From contig NC_067196.1 in NCBI RefSeq assembly GCF_000699445.3, positions 37,282,616 through 37,346,615 of the forward strand: a stretch of DNA of 64,000 nucleotides. The letters run 5' to 3'. The notes below the pieces were generated by a model. It was not told the DNA's origin, did no database searches, and worked only from the letters and a program-made list of their open reading frames with translations. This document shows positions 10,703 to 20,980 of this stretch, one piece after another. The stretch is from Schistosoma haematobium (lineage: Eukaryota; Platyhelminthes; Trematoda; Strigeidida; Schistosomatidae). A program made the translations under genes and the position numbers. How positions within the stretch are numbered: the stretch's first letter is position 1; each line of letters opens with the position of its first letter.

Positions 10703-13700
10703 ATGACTAACCTTCCTCACGTCTCTTTATCATCTCGCACCGCTAGGGCAAACGATTCGAGTACGTGGAACGCTATTCGTGGTCTCTTGAAACCACGCTC
10801 TAAACTACATGTAGGAGCTTTTAACGTCCGAACATTATGCCAAACAGGACAATAGGCTTCCTTAGCTAGAACTTTAGAATCTCGCGTCATCGGTGTGTGC
10901 TGCGTCTCCGGAACGCGCATACAGGATCCGAGTAGCGTCATTCACTTGACCTCAGCATATCAAAATAAAGAACCAACTCGATTTACGCTTCGTGTATCTA
11001 GAAGCCCTGATGCTGCTTCTCGTGGCCTCGCCGGCGTAGGTATAGCATTGAGTCCTAGGGCAGAACTAGCTCTCTTAGAGTGGATCCCAGTAGACAGTCG
11101 TTTGTGCGCTGTCCGACTAAACGGAACAGTAAGAAGTCGGAAAGATAGGGACACTCGTCGTTGCCTCTTCGTCGTCTCTGCCTATTCTCCCACAGACTAC
11201 AGCTTAAATGATGTAAAAGATGAGTTTTACAGAAAGCTCTCTGACCTTCTCCGAAGAGCTGGGCGCTCTGATGTAGTAATAGTGGCTGGTGACTTTAATG
11301 CTCAAGTAGGTAAACTAAGCGATAGGGAAAGACACCTAAGTGGATCTTATAGTGTCGTGGCTCAGAGAACAGATAATCGCGACCGTCTTTTGCAGCTATG
11401 CTCAGATAACCGCCTGTTCCTTGCAAATACTAACTATAAGCATAGGTAAAAACATCTTTTAACATGGCGATCCCCTAATTCTTCTCAACGTTGGACCCAA
11501 ATAGATCACATCGCTATCAGCCACCGATGGAGGGGCTCGATAGAAGACTGTCGCCCATTCTGGAGCACATGCTTAGATTCAGATCACGCTCTAGTACGAG
11601 CGCGTATTTGCCTGCGTCTTACTGGATGTAGGAAAACACTAAAAGGAAACCTCTTAGGGGCCTACCTAATGATAGTCAAACTAAGAGTATATTTCAGGAA
11701 CAACTAGAAAAACAGTTAGGCAGCCATATATGTGATGGAATGATATCCGAATAGCTGTGGAAACAGCAGTGATATCTGCTAGTAAGGTAAACCGTAAGGT
11801 AAGGGAGCAACACTGGATCTCAGCAGCATCTACCGCACTGATAGATGCTCGAAAACTCATTCCATCTGGCTCTGAACATAATGAAGAGCGGAGTCAGCTT
11901 AAGCACAAGCTGACAAGAAGTCTACGCAATGATCGTGAACAGTGGTGGGTAGCGAAAGCAAGAGAGATGGAAAAGGCAGCGGCAATAAGTAATAGCAGAC
12001 AATTGTTCAGACTCGTTAAGGAAACCGGAATTAGGAACCCGACCGTTAGCGTAACAATCTCAGAGAAAGATGGACATATTATACATTCTCAATCCAGGAG
12101 ATTGGATCGATGGGCAGAACACTTTAGGGATCAGTTCAACTGGCCTCCAACCACACTTCGGTTTCCCACGATCTCCAGTCAACCTGAATGGCAAGTTAAT
12201 GTAGGTCCTCCGTCCCTTTACGAAGCTGAAAAAGCCATAGGAAATCTGAAGCGAGGGAGAGTAACAGGCCCTGACAGGTTTACTCCTGAGATTTTTAAGG
12301 ATGGTGATTCAGTATTAGCAGTGAGATTAACTGAGGGCTTAGGTAGAATTTGGGAACTGGACGTAATCCCATCTGACTGGTCTCAATCACTGATTGTGCC
12401 AGTCTGCAAAAAAAGACAAAAGTCCTCTTGTGACAATCACAGAGGAATCAGTTTGACTAATATAGTGTCTAAAATGTTAGCTTCAATAATACTTCGACGC
12501 CTAACCAAAGCTCGTGAAGAACAGATTAGAGAAAATCAGGCTGGTTTTCGACCTGGACGGGGTTGTATAGATCAGATATTCACACTATGTCAGGTTCTAG
12601 AACACAGACACACATTCAGACGCCCCACAATGGTAGTATTTCTCGACCTTAAGGCGGCATTCGACTCTGTTTATCGTAAGGTTCTATGGCAGTGTTTGTC
12701 ACTGAAAGGAGTACCAAAGAAGCGCATTAACCTTATACAGGCTCTCTACTCGAACACAACTGGTCGAGTGAGAGCTTATGGCGAACTGTCATCAGAATTG
12801 ATTACCTCAAGTGGTGTTCGTCAGGGCTGTCCACTCTCTCCATTTTTGTTCAACTTTGTCGTTGACGTACTTTCAGTAATAACACTTTCCTCGTCTAGAT
12901 TTCCAGGGATTGAACTTCTACCGGGAGACTCACTTGTTGACCTAAAATATGCCGATGATATAGTTCTATTTGGTGAAGACGCTGGCAAAATGCAGAGTCT
13001 TCTGACCACTCTAAGCAACAATGCAAGCATGTTCGGCATGCGATTCGCTCCCTCGAAATGCAAAATGTTGCTTCAGGATTGGGTTACATCGACACCTGAA
13101 CTAGTGATAGGGAGTGAAGTAATTGAGTGTGTCGACCGCTTCAATTATCTTGGAAGTCTCATCAGCCCTTGTGGTCTGGTGTGTGACGAAATCTCAGCAC
13201 GGATACAGAAGGCTCGACTAGCTTTTACCAACTTGCGTCATTTATGGTGTAGGCGAGATACCCGTCTATCAACCAAAGGACGTGTTTACTGCGCAGCAGT
13301 TCGTTCCGTCCTACTTTATGGCAGTGAAACATGGCCGGTAAGAGTAGAGGATATCCGTAGGCTACTAGTATTTGATCATAGGTGTCTTCGAAATATTGCT
13401 CGTATATCATGGGACCATCGAGTAAGTAATGCAGTTGTTAGGAAACGGGTACTAGGTAAGGATGGCAAATCAATTGATGAAGTAGTGAAACTTCATCAGT
13501 TGAGATGACTTGGACACGTGTTATGTATGCCCAACGATCGACTGCCTCGACGTGCGATGTTTTATGGTGTGGGAGTAGGTTGGAAGGAAGCTAGGGGCGG
13601 CCAGACCAAAACATGGCACAAGTCCATGAAGTCACTGACAAGTGGACTGAGTCATGTTGGTAGGTGTAGACTACCTGGTTGGGGACCACGAGATGATAGC

Positions 13701-14023
13701 AACCGATGGTTAGAGACCCTGAATGACATGGCTCAAAATCGTTTGCAATGGCGCAGGTGCATCCACTCTTCGTGTTCTCCCAGATTCTAATCTTGTGAAT
13801 TCTCCATGTCCCTTTTTTCCTTTTTCCAAATTTATTTCACTGGATTATACTCATTGAATAACATCTCCAAACCCTAATCTTTCCGATTACTGCTCATACT
13901 CTTCCTACCTCTACCACTACGGGATTTAAATCGACAACTGCATTTCTGTGCGAATGTGGTATGGCAACTCGAACTGATGTAAGTACGTACGAAGTTCTAC
14001 GTTTTTACTGACTGACTGACTGA
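10080..14023 (+). mobile_element. RTE-clade LINE (SR2-like), copy 2, a different subfamily
   Basis: A second RTE element in the same orientation as copy 1 but clearly divergent from it in protein and 3' UTR. It ends in a tandem TGAC tail (about 14006-14023) instead of AAAT. A TGAC-repeat tail is what I recall for SR2/SjR2-type elements. The 5' end is uncertain. Confidence 0.8.
10703..13790 (+). pseudogene. RTE endonuclease / reverse transcriptase polyprotein, broken
   Basis: The frame opens at ATG 10703 and runs into the endonuclease (FNVRTLCQTGQ, VAGDFNAQVG, SDHALV). The RT domain is uninterrupted for 583 codons (11757-13508), with NHRGISLTNI, VVFLDLKAAFDSV, GVRQGCPLSPFLFNF and YADDIVLF, followed by the RTE tail domain. 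Lesions are stops at 10853, 11447 and 13506 and a frame change near 11650. The stop at 13506 replaces a tryptophan codon in the motif before LGHVL. The RT core itself looks functional; the endonuclease part is broken. Confidence 0.9.
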
Positions 14024-14136
14024 ATATACCACATGTATATAGACCACTTAAACATATAATGAACTTTGGTTTAAAATACAAACTATTCATTCTAATCTTG
14101 ACGAATGTTCGTATACAATTATACTTATATGTATAG
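14024..14136. other. Spacer between RTE copies
   Basis: AT-rich sequence between the TGAC tail of RTE copy 2 and the 5'-truncated third copy. Nothing recognised. Confidence 0.4.
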
Positions 14137-15180
14137 ACTGTTCAAGACCCGGGAAAGAGTGACTCGCGAGAAGGCTGGATTTCATTCTAGTCAAAGATGT
14201 ATTGATCATATCTTCACCCTACGCCATGTGTTAGAACACCACCATACTTATTGCAGGTCCATAATCGCAGTGTTTCTTGATATCAGGACCACCTTCGCTT
14301 CGTTGGAAAGGACTATTCTATGAGATCGTCTGTTGAAGAAAGGTATGCCTGAGAAATTTATTAACATCTCAAAAGCCATATATAATAGCACCTCAGATAG
14401 AGTGAGGGAATACAATCACCGCTCTCCATTGTTCCATTCAACCAGTGGAGTTAGACAGGGTTGCCCAATCTCACTATTCCTTCTCAACTTTGGTGTCTTC
14501 ATGATGTTGGTCTACCTGTAAAAGGTCGGATCTACGACTCGCCAGTAAGAGCCATTTTACTGTATGCTTGTGAAACCTAGCCTTTCCAAGTTGGGGATGT
14601 TAAGCGACTTTGTTGTATCATCACGTTTTCTGAAGGATTGTTGACATACACAGGCAACATGTTAGTAATCAGGAGGTTCGGGGACAGTGACGATCATTCA
14701 ATCGGTGTCGCTGTCTTAAAACACCGGATTCAATGGCTTGGGAATGTTCTAAGGCATTATTTGCCGACGCTGGGACTGGTTGTTTAAGTGGGGGTGGTCA
14801 GTATATGACATGGTTTCGTGGTATGACAAAAAGCTCCACAGGAGTGGCTTCCGTCGGACCTTCACGGCGACGTGGTTGGAGTCCGAGAGGTAAATCAAAG
14901 TTGCCAGACATGGCTTACAGTAGAAGCCAGTGGCAATCCTGTTGTAACTTTATTTTACTTTTTTCATAAAAGTGGGAGAATTTCTTACACCGAAAGATTA
15001 CTTTCTGATTTTGTTTTTCCTAAATGAATTGCTTCTATTATCATTATTTCGTACACTAATTCCTGCCCATTCTGTTCTCTCTTTATACTACACTCGCCTT
15101 TTCACTATCTCTCCACAATCTTATTTTTATTGTGCTCCATTGTACCAATGTTTATGCAATTAAATATATTTAAAAAAATA
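14137..15180 (+). mobile_element. RTE LINE copy 3, 5'-truncated and internally deleted
   Basis: Same subfamily as copy 1. It starts inside the RT domain (RLFKTRERVTRE), passes GVRQGCPIS, then jumps from the LLNF position (about 14500) straight to the post-RT sequence. The segment holding YADD is therefore missing, a deletion of roughly 0.35 kb relative to copy 1. It ends with the same 3' UTR type (about 14970-15180) and an A/T-rich tail. Several stops and frame changes; non-functional. Confidence 0.85.
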
Positions 15181-15721
15181 AAAAAATCAACAATAGTATA
15201 TCCATAACGCCACAAAGAAAAGACGAAAATAATCAGTGCTAATTATTTTGACACTTTAAAAAACATCATTTGATAAAAGACTAGTGTATTTCACTTGACG
15301 AATAAAATTAGTACAAGTTGAACAGCTTATCTCTAACTAAATGTCTACATTAATGAATGATATCACCTGAAAGGTTAGATAGATGCTTTTTTCAGTTTCC
15401 GACAGCCGAGTGTTTATCACCCACAATACAAAAAAAGGAAAAAACTGATTTACGTTTAGGTCAGCAAGTGAGTTTGACACTGAAGTTTTAAAGTGCAGCA
15501 TGTTAAACTTCACTTATGCTTTCACACGTTCAACTTTTAGCTTAGTATGAATCAGGTATATGTTTAAATAACTAATTAAATTTCTCAGATTTCATAATAA
15601 ATACTTACCTGATGTACGGAAAATACGGTGATAAGTGGTCTTGTGTAAGAGAGAGGAAATAACTACAAAAAAATCGTGTGAATTAATAAGTAGTGGATAC
15701 AACATACTGGATGAGCAATCA

Positions 15722-15761
<40 letters not shown>

Positions 15762-15870
15762 ACCGAATTAGATAGTTAAAATTGTCTACATTTCTGCTGA
15801 GTGTCACAAATAACGATAGTTGGTCAGATATTTGCATACGATGATAAATTTATAAAACATGATTTGGTTA
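15181..15870. other. Non-coding AT-rich sequence
   Basis: No gene seen. It contains a pure (TA)n microsatellite. Confidence 0.4.
15723..15753. repeat. (TA)n microsatellite
   Basis: About 15 uninterrupted TA units. Confidence 0.95.
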
Positions 15871-15873
15871 TTT

Positions 15874-15918
15874 ATTCTCTGAAGAAGTGGCTTACACTAA
15901 GTCACGAAACGTCAGAAA
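15874..15918 (+). ncRNA. Hammerhead ribozyme motif of the Penelope-like (minimal stem III) type
   Basis: CTGAAGA (15879-15885) matches the catalytic box CTGANGA exactly. Stem II pairs GTGGCTT (15887-15893) with AAGTCAC (15899-15905) through one G-T wobble. GAAAC follows at 15906-15910, then GTC at 15911-15913 as cleavage triplet. The stem III is vanishingly short (AC/GT), and stem I is about 4 bp (TTCT with AGAA). Such minimal hammerheads are known from the terminal repeats of Penelope-like retroelements. No PLE protein remains nearby, so this is probably a fragment. Confidence 0.55.
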
Positions 15919-15996
15919 ATCCTATTTTTCTACTCATTGGGATATTACAAATATATTATTTATTTATGAATATTAAAGATTCCTATTGTGAAAATT

Positions 15997-16521
15997 AGAA
16001 CAACATATATAAGCGAACAATTGCTTTCAATTAGATCATCATCAGGCTTTACTCTAATATACATGAATATTTATACAAAAATGTTAAACCAATCAAGGCA
16101 ATATGGGTCAATAATCACAATGAAATAGAATAAGTCACCACACATAATAGGTAAAATTCATGTTGATAGTAGGAAAACAGGTGTACTGATAGTAGTAAGA
16201 ATAATAAAATACGATAACAAAAGTCTTATCAACAGTTAAACGTTGGAAATAGAAGGTCAAACGTGGGTAAATAGACTTGGAACTATTGATAAGACTTTTG
16301 TTATCGTATTTTATTATTCTTACTACTATCAGTACACCTGTTTTCCTACTATCAACATGAATTTTACCCATTATGTGTGGTGACTTATTCTATTTCATTG
16401 TGATTATTGACCCATATTGCCTTGATTGGTTTAACATTTTCGTATAAATATTCATGTATATTAGAGTAAAGCCTGATGATGATCTAATTGAAAGCAATTG
16501 TTCGCTTATATGTGTTGTTCT
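15997..16521. repeat. Foldback element: about 236-bp inverted repeats around a 53-bp loop
   Basis: Arms 15997-16232 and 16286-16521 are near-perfect reverse complements (a few substitutions near the outer end); the loop is 16233-16285. No reading frame of interest is contained. It lies about 80 bp after the hammerhead motif. No target duplication could be assigned. Confidence 0.9.
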
Positions 16522-16534
16522 TATTTATTTATGT

Positions 16535-17090
16535 ATGCATCTATTTATTTATTTAAACACATAAAAATTGGTACAAGGAGGCACCAAATAGATATGCGCC
16601 ACATTCGATTTGTGTGAGGGCTGGGATACTGCCCGGGTGCTTAAACCGAAGCGGGTTGTTTTCCTAAGGGGCCACACCCGGAGCCTTCGACCTAAAGGTC
16701 TGACCCACAAGGCAGTGGAGTAACGTCAGGAAATGTAGTCCCATGGTAGCCGTTGACAAACGATTGGTTCATACGCCATTTGTACCCTCAGAATATTGGA
16801 GCCCATATGTACCATTCGTTTGTAGTTAGGGCTTCCCAATCCTCCTAGGAGGACCTCCCTCATCCGCCAATCCAGTTAAAGAGCCGGACATTCGCTTTTC
16901 GTCCTCTCAATTTCGTAAATAACACACCCACCATGAGAAGGCAGTGAGTAGAAATATCCTGGCAGTGGTTGTATACGCGTAGCCATGCGAGAGCATTTCG
17001 AGAAGGAGAGCTGACTTTCCCCACCCTCGGACGTGCCAGGGCATTTGGGGGAATATACTCCGTTTGATAGGTAGCCCATTACCGTATTAT
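16535..17090 (-). mobile_element. SINE-like element sharing the RTE 3' tail
   Basis: Read on the minus strand, the last 80 bp or so match the 3' end of RTE copy 1 (GTGGCGCATAT..., ...TTGTACCAA..., then an ATAAAT-type tail at 16560-16535). The body is much more GC-rich and unrelated to the RTE coding region. Sharing only the 3' tail with a LINE is the classical design of a SINE moved in trans by that LINE. The 5' boundary at about 17090 is set by the composition change. Confidence 0.6.
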
Positions 17091-17095
17091 GTTCT

Positions 17096-20000
17096 TAAAT
17101 GCCAAACTGGCTCACCTTATTAACGACTTTTATCAGTTGTCTGTTTAGTATGACTGGTGAAAATTCTTAAATAAATATAGCGATCTACAAAGTCAGCTAC
17201 CTCATTATTCTTAAACTAAATGAACGCGGAAACTACCCTTAGGTTATCACTCTGTATTCGATGACTACAAAGAATGTCAAATACCCGAGGGTTTTGTTGT
17301 GACATTAAACCCGGCTAGTTGTCACGTGACTTATTCGCTAATCGAAATACGATTTATTCAATCTCAGTAATGTGCTAACCAATGACGTTCGAGCGGTACG
17401 AGCAGCCTAGCGTCCTTATTGGTCTTTTGTTCGCCTAGTCCGTCCAGTTGAGTTCAAAACGCCAATAACAGCTCCTACTATGCGAATCATTTGTTTCAAA
17501 CATACTTGGTCTATATACCAGCCAAACAGACCAAACCACACCATAAAATAGGAAATGACATTTACACAAGATAAAGCCAAAAAGTGACAGTGAACATGGG
17601 AGATTGTAATCAATAAACTCAGTATAATTCAAGAACAGTAAATCGTATGGTAATAATCTATAGGTCAAAATGAAGCTTATAATAAGAGGAATACAGATAC
17701 ACATAATCTAGATACTGAACATTTATACAATAGGTATATATATACATGTAATGTTAGTCCATTAATAGTTCTCAGAAGTTACCCGTAGTTTAATCTTCAC
17801 TAGGATATAAGTTTTCGCTAAAGACAGTTGAAGGACCTGATAGGTTGCCAGTATTTTGAATAACAACAGTGATATAAGGGAGTACAACAATTATCTGAGA
17901 GAACCCTTCATACAAATTACGTTTGAAAACACATATTAATAATTATTTTTTTAACATCATTATTCAAATCCCTAATAGATGACAGTAAATTGAGTTGCGA
18001 ATTAACTCAACTCTCAGATTGAGCACTCTTTTACTGAATGCTTTGATTCACAGTTATTTTCTGATAAAGATAAAATGATAAGTCAAAATTGACTATAACG
18101 TGGAAAACAAAGTACAATGGAGAATTCTAAACCACCTACCAAGACGTGACTGCAACAAAGGTGAGAACACACACGAGGATCGGTAACAGATGCAATCCAA
18201 TGCCGCCTGAACAAAGAAGCATTGATTTAGATATCCCACAAAAATATAGTAATGGGTATAAAAATTGCCTGAAATACAGAATGTATCACGATGTCATTCA
18301 TGAACAGAACAATCAGATTTTACTTACTTGGTCATTTAGCAACAGACAACTACAAGAATCAGAAAATAATTCGATGAAATTATACGATAGTGCATAAGAT
18401 CACATAATATTCACCGTTGTGACGTAGTACAAATGAACTTAGTATATTACATTATTTAAATTTGTGGTTTAATGATTTATATGTCCGAAGTGCAACAACT
18501 AGGTTCTAATACCATCTGCTTCAGTTTTGGGAGCCAGGTAGCCTTACCAGCATTCACATTAAGTGTAGCTTGAAGTCAAGTACATGAATTCGCACTTGAT
18601 AAATAAGTTATATCATCACTGGCTGACAAAATATATGAAGAACGGAGTCTGAAAACACACAATTAGTTCAAAAAGAGCCAAATGAAAGCCAAATGCAAAA
18701 TTGTAAGGAGAAACTCTGCGTAGATAGATGAAGTTGGAAACCTATCTGTTTGAAAAACTAGAGACAAACTTAAATTTATAAAAATGATGCCTAACTACTT
18801 GCACCATTTATAAACAAATATTTATTTAATTTGTGACAACACAATCAATTGTGGTAATTTATTATGAAGCACTTCGATGATAGACTTTGAAACCACTCTA
18901 TGTAAATTGAGAACGAAGACTTCATTTCCTTAGTCGATCTAGTTAACCTAGCTATGGTGAGATTAATAAAAAGAAAAATTCTGAAACATAGGAGTTACAA
19001 ACAGTAACAATCCCAAAAACTATAACTTAAACTATCCTATGTTCATGATCACAGTTTATCTTAATACTTCATTTAATACTTGCACAATTTGTTAGCAGCC
19101 GATATTTAAAAAGCTCCAACTATCATGTGTTATAAACTGCAGGACAGTCACTAGAATTCTACGAACAAAAACTTCACCAGCTTTGACGAAGGTAACTGAA
19201 TTGTAAACTAAACGCCCTACTGGTGTATGAAACAAGACAGTTAGTCGTAAACCCCAAACGGTACATGTCACTAAATAAATTCCCATTTAGAACTAATTCA
19301 CACTCTTGCTTCAAGAGCTGGCGTACTAACCAGTTACTATATTAAGTCGGGAGAAATAATAAATTAAACAAATTCGCGACTACTGTAAATACTCCGCATA
19401 AACAGTAAGTTGTAAAAATGCAGGACCGCACCCATTATTTGGGGTCATAACAGAAAAGCTTAATGATGATTATTTGGAATAACAAATCTGGTACACATGA
19501 AATTTGTTACCATGTCCAGGAACTCTACACTTTAAACGAACCCATGTAGTTATGATAAATCCCAGTGTTATTAAGGAGCATATAGAGTATAACTTGAATA
19601 CATACCAGCTCTCATGAAATTTCACTTTTAAAAAATCATAGTTAGGTATTCATTAAGTGCGACATTTTGCGAAATGAATGGACTAAAACTAACTGGTCCC
19701 AACTATAAGGTATCTATATTCGGTGGTTACCGGTGTTTAGTTGCGCAGAGGACATAACTCTGACAAAATACCGTTTTACGTGACAGAAAACACACTGAGT
19801 ATAGTCATGAGGTCATGATCATTTTGGGAAAAATTCACAGGTCTGCACTTCCTCCTTGGTTCAAAATATAACTCCATAACTTCTCGGAACAGCGCTATCT
19901 ACTGGTTTATTTCCTTTTTCCAAACCGCGTTTTTATGGCTAGTGCAGCCCATAAGCGAAGGTTGTGATCACGTAAAACAGAACCACCACTACAATCCACA

Positions 20001-20311
20001 AAGATACACATTTGAGTTGTAACAGTTGAAAATTTACGTATTGTGCTTCGGAAGCAAAGGTGATGATGGTTGAGACGTTGTTGGGAAAGTGCTTTGCCAG
20101 TGGTTCCTTCAATATATTGAGATATAGTGAGATATCTCACTCTATAATTCGAAAAATTTTGTTACGTAATGTTTTTGTCCTTCAATCTTCGCCCATTTCA
20201 TATTCATAAATTTAATACCACGTGTGATTGCTTCGTGAAATAATAGTGGTTTCACAGCCTCTCGCTAATTTAAATTTTGGATAGCATAGTTCCGACTGAA
20301 TCAGAACTGCA
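17096..20311. other. Gene-free stretch
   Basis: No transposon protein, host exon or long repeat was recognised over 3.2 kb. Short open frames on both strands (for example the minus-strand ones at 19092-19286 and 19907-20140) show no family motif and no convincing splice context. Confidence 0.4.
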
Positions 20312-20518
20312 CCCCAGACAACCCAAAAAGCGGAAATAAAGGCGAAGAAAGGGGAAATAAAGGGGTTAATGCTTCGGTAGCGAAAGGGGAAATAAAGGGG
20401 AAAACGCATCAGAAATTCGCCTTTTTCGCCTGTCCGGGGGAAATAATGCGGATTTTCCCCTTTTTCGCCTTTTTGTCGACAAATTACCGACTTATCGCCT
20501 AAATATCCCCCGAATTGT

Positions 20519-20828
20519 CGCATTTTCGCTTAAATATCCGCCGAATTGCCGCATTTTCGCCTAAATATCCGCTGAATTGCCGCATTTTCGCCTAAATATT
20601 CGCCGAATTGCCGCATTTTCGCCTAAATATCCCCCGAATTGTCGCATTTTCGCCTAAATATCCGCTGAATTGCCGCATTTTCGCCTAAATATTCGCCGAA
20701 TTGCCGCACTTTCGCCTAAATATCCGCCGATTTGTCGCATTTTCGCCTAAATATCCGCCGAATTGCCGCATTTTCGCCTAAATATCCCCCAAATCGTCGC
20801 ATTTTCGCCTAAATATCCGCCGAATTGC
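20519..20828. repeat. Ten 31-bp tandem subterminal repeats of the CACTA element
   Basis: Ten head-to-tail units of exactly 31 bp with consensus start CGCATTTTCGCCTAAATAT, differing mainly in the last third (GCCGAATTGC, CCCCGAATTGT, GCTGAATTGC). There are no unique spacers. Subterminal repeats bind transposase in plant CACTA elements; the same role here is inferred. The right end carries only about four units. Confidence 0.9.
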
Positions 20829-20980
20829 CTACTTATGCGCTTAATTGTCTACTTTTCGCCTAAATACACACATTACCTCCTATTGTCCATCCATCGACAG
20901 AACCTTACGTGATGCAGGTGAGTGACGTGCTCTCAGGACTTTAGGTTCATTGTGACTGATTACCTTCTTAAGCCAATAAT

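Noticed and set aside
16458..16500. CCTGATGATG...GAAAGC in the foldback arm as a third hammerhead
   Set aside because: The catalytic box and GAAA are present, but stem II hardly pairs and stem I is only about 4 bp.
19907..20140. 77-codon minus-strand frame left of the CACTA element
   Set aside because: No recognised domain or clear splice sites; may be chance.
20519..20828. Regular 31-bp repeats that look like a CRISPR array
   Set aside because: Units are head-to-tail with no unique spacers, lie inside a CACTA terminus, and recur at the element's other end; the genome is eukaryotic.
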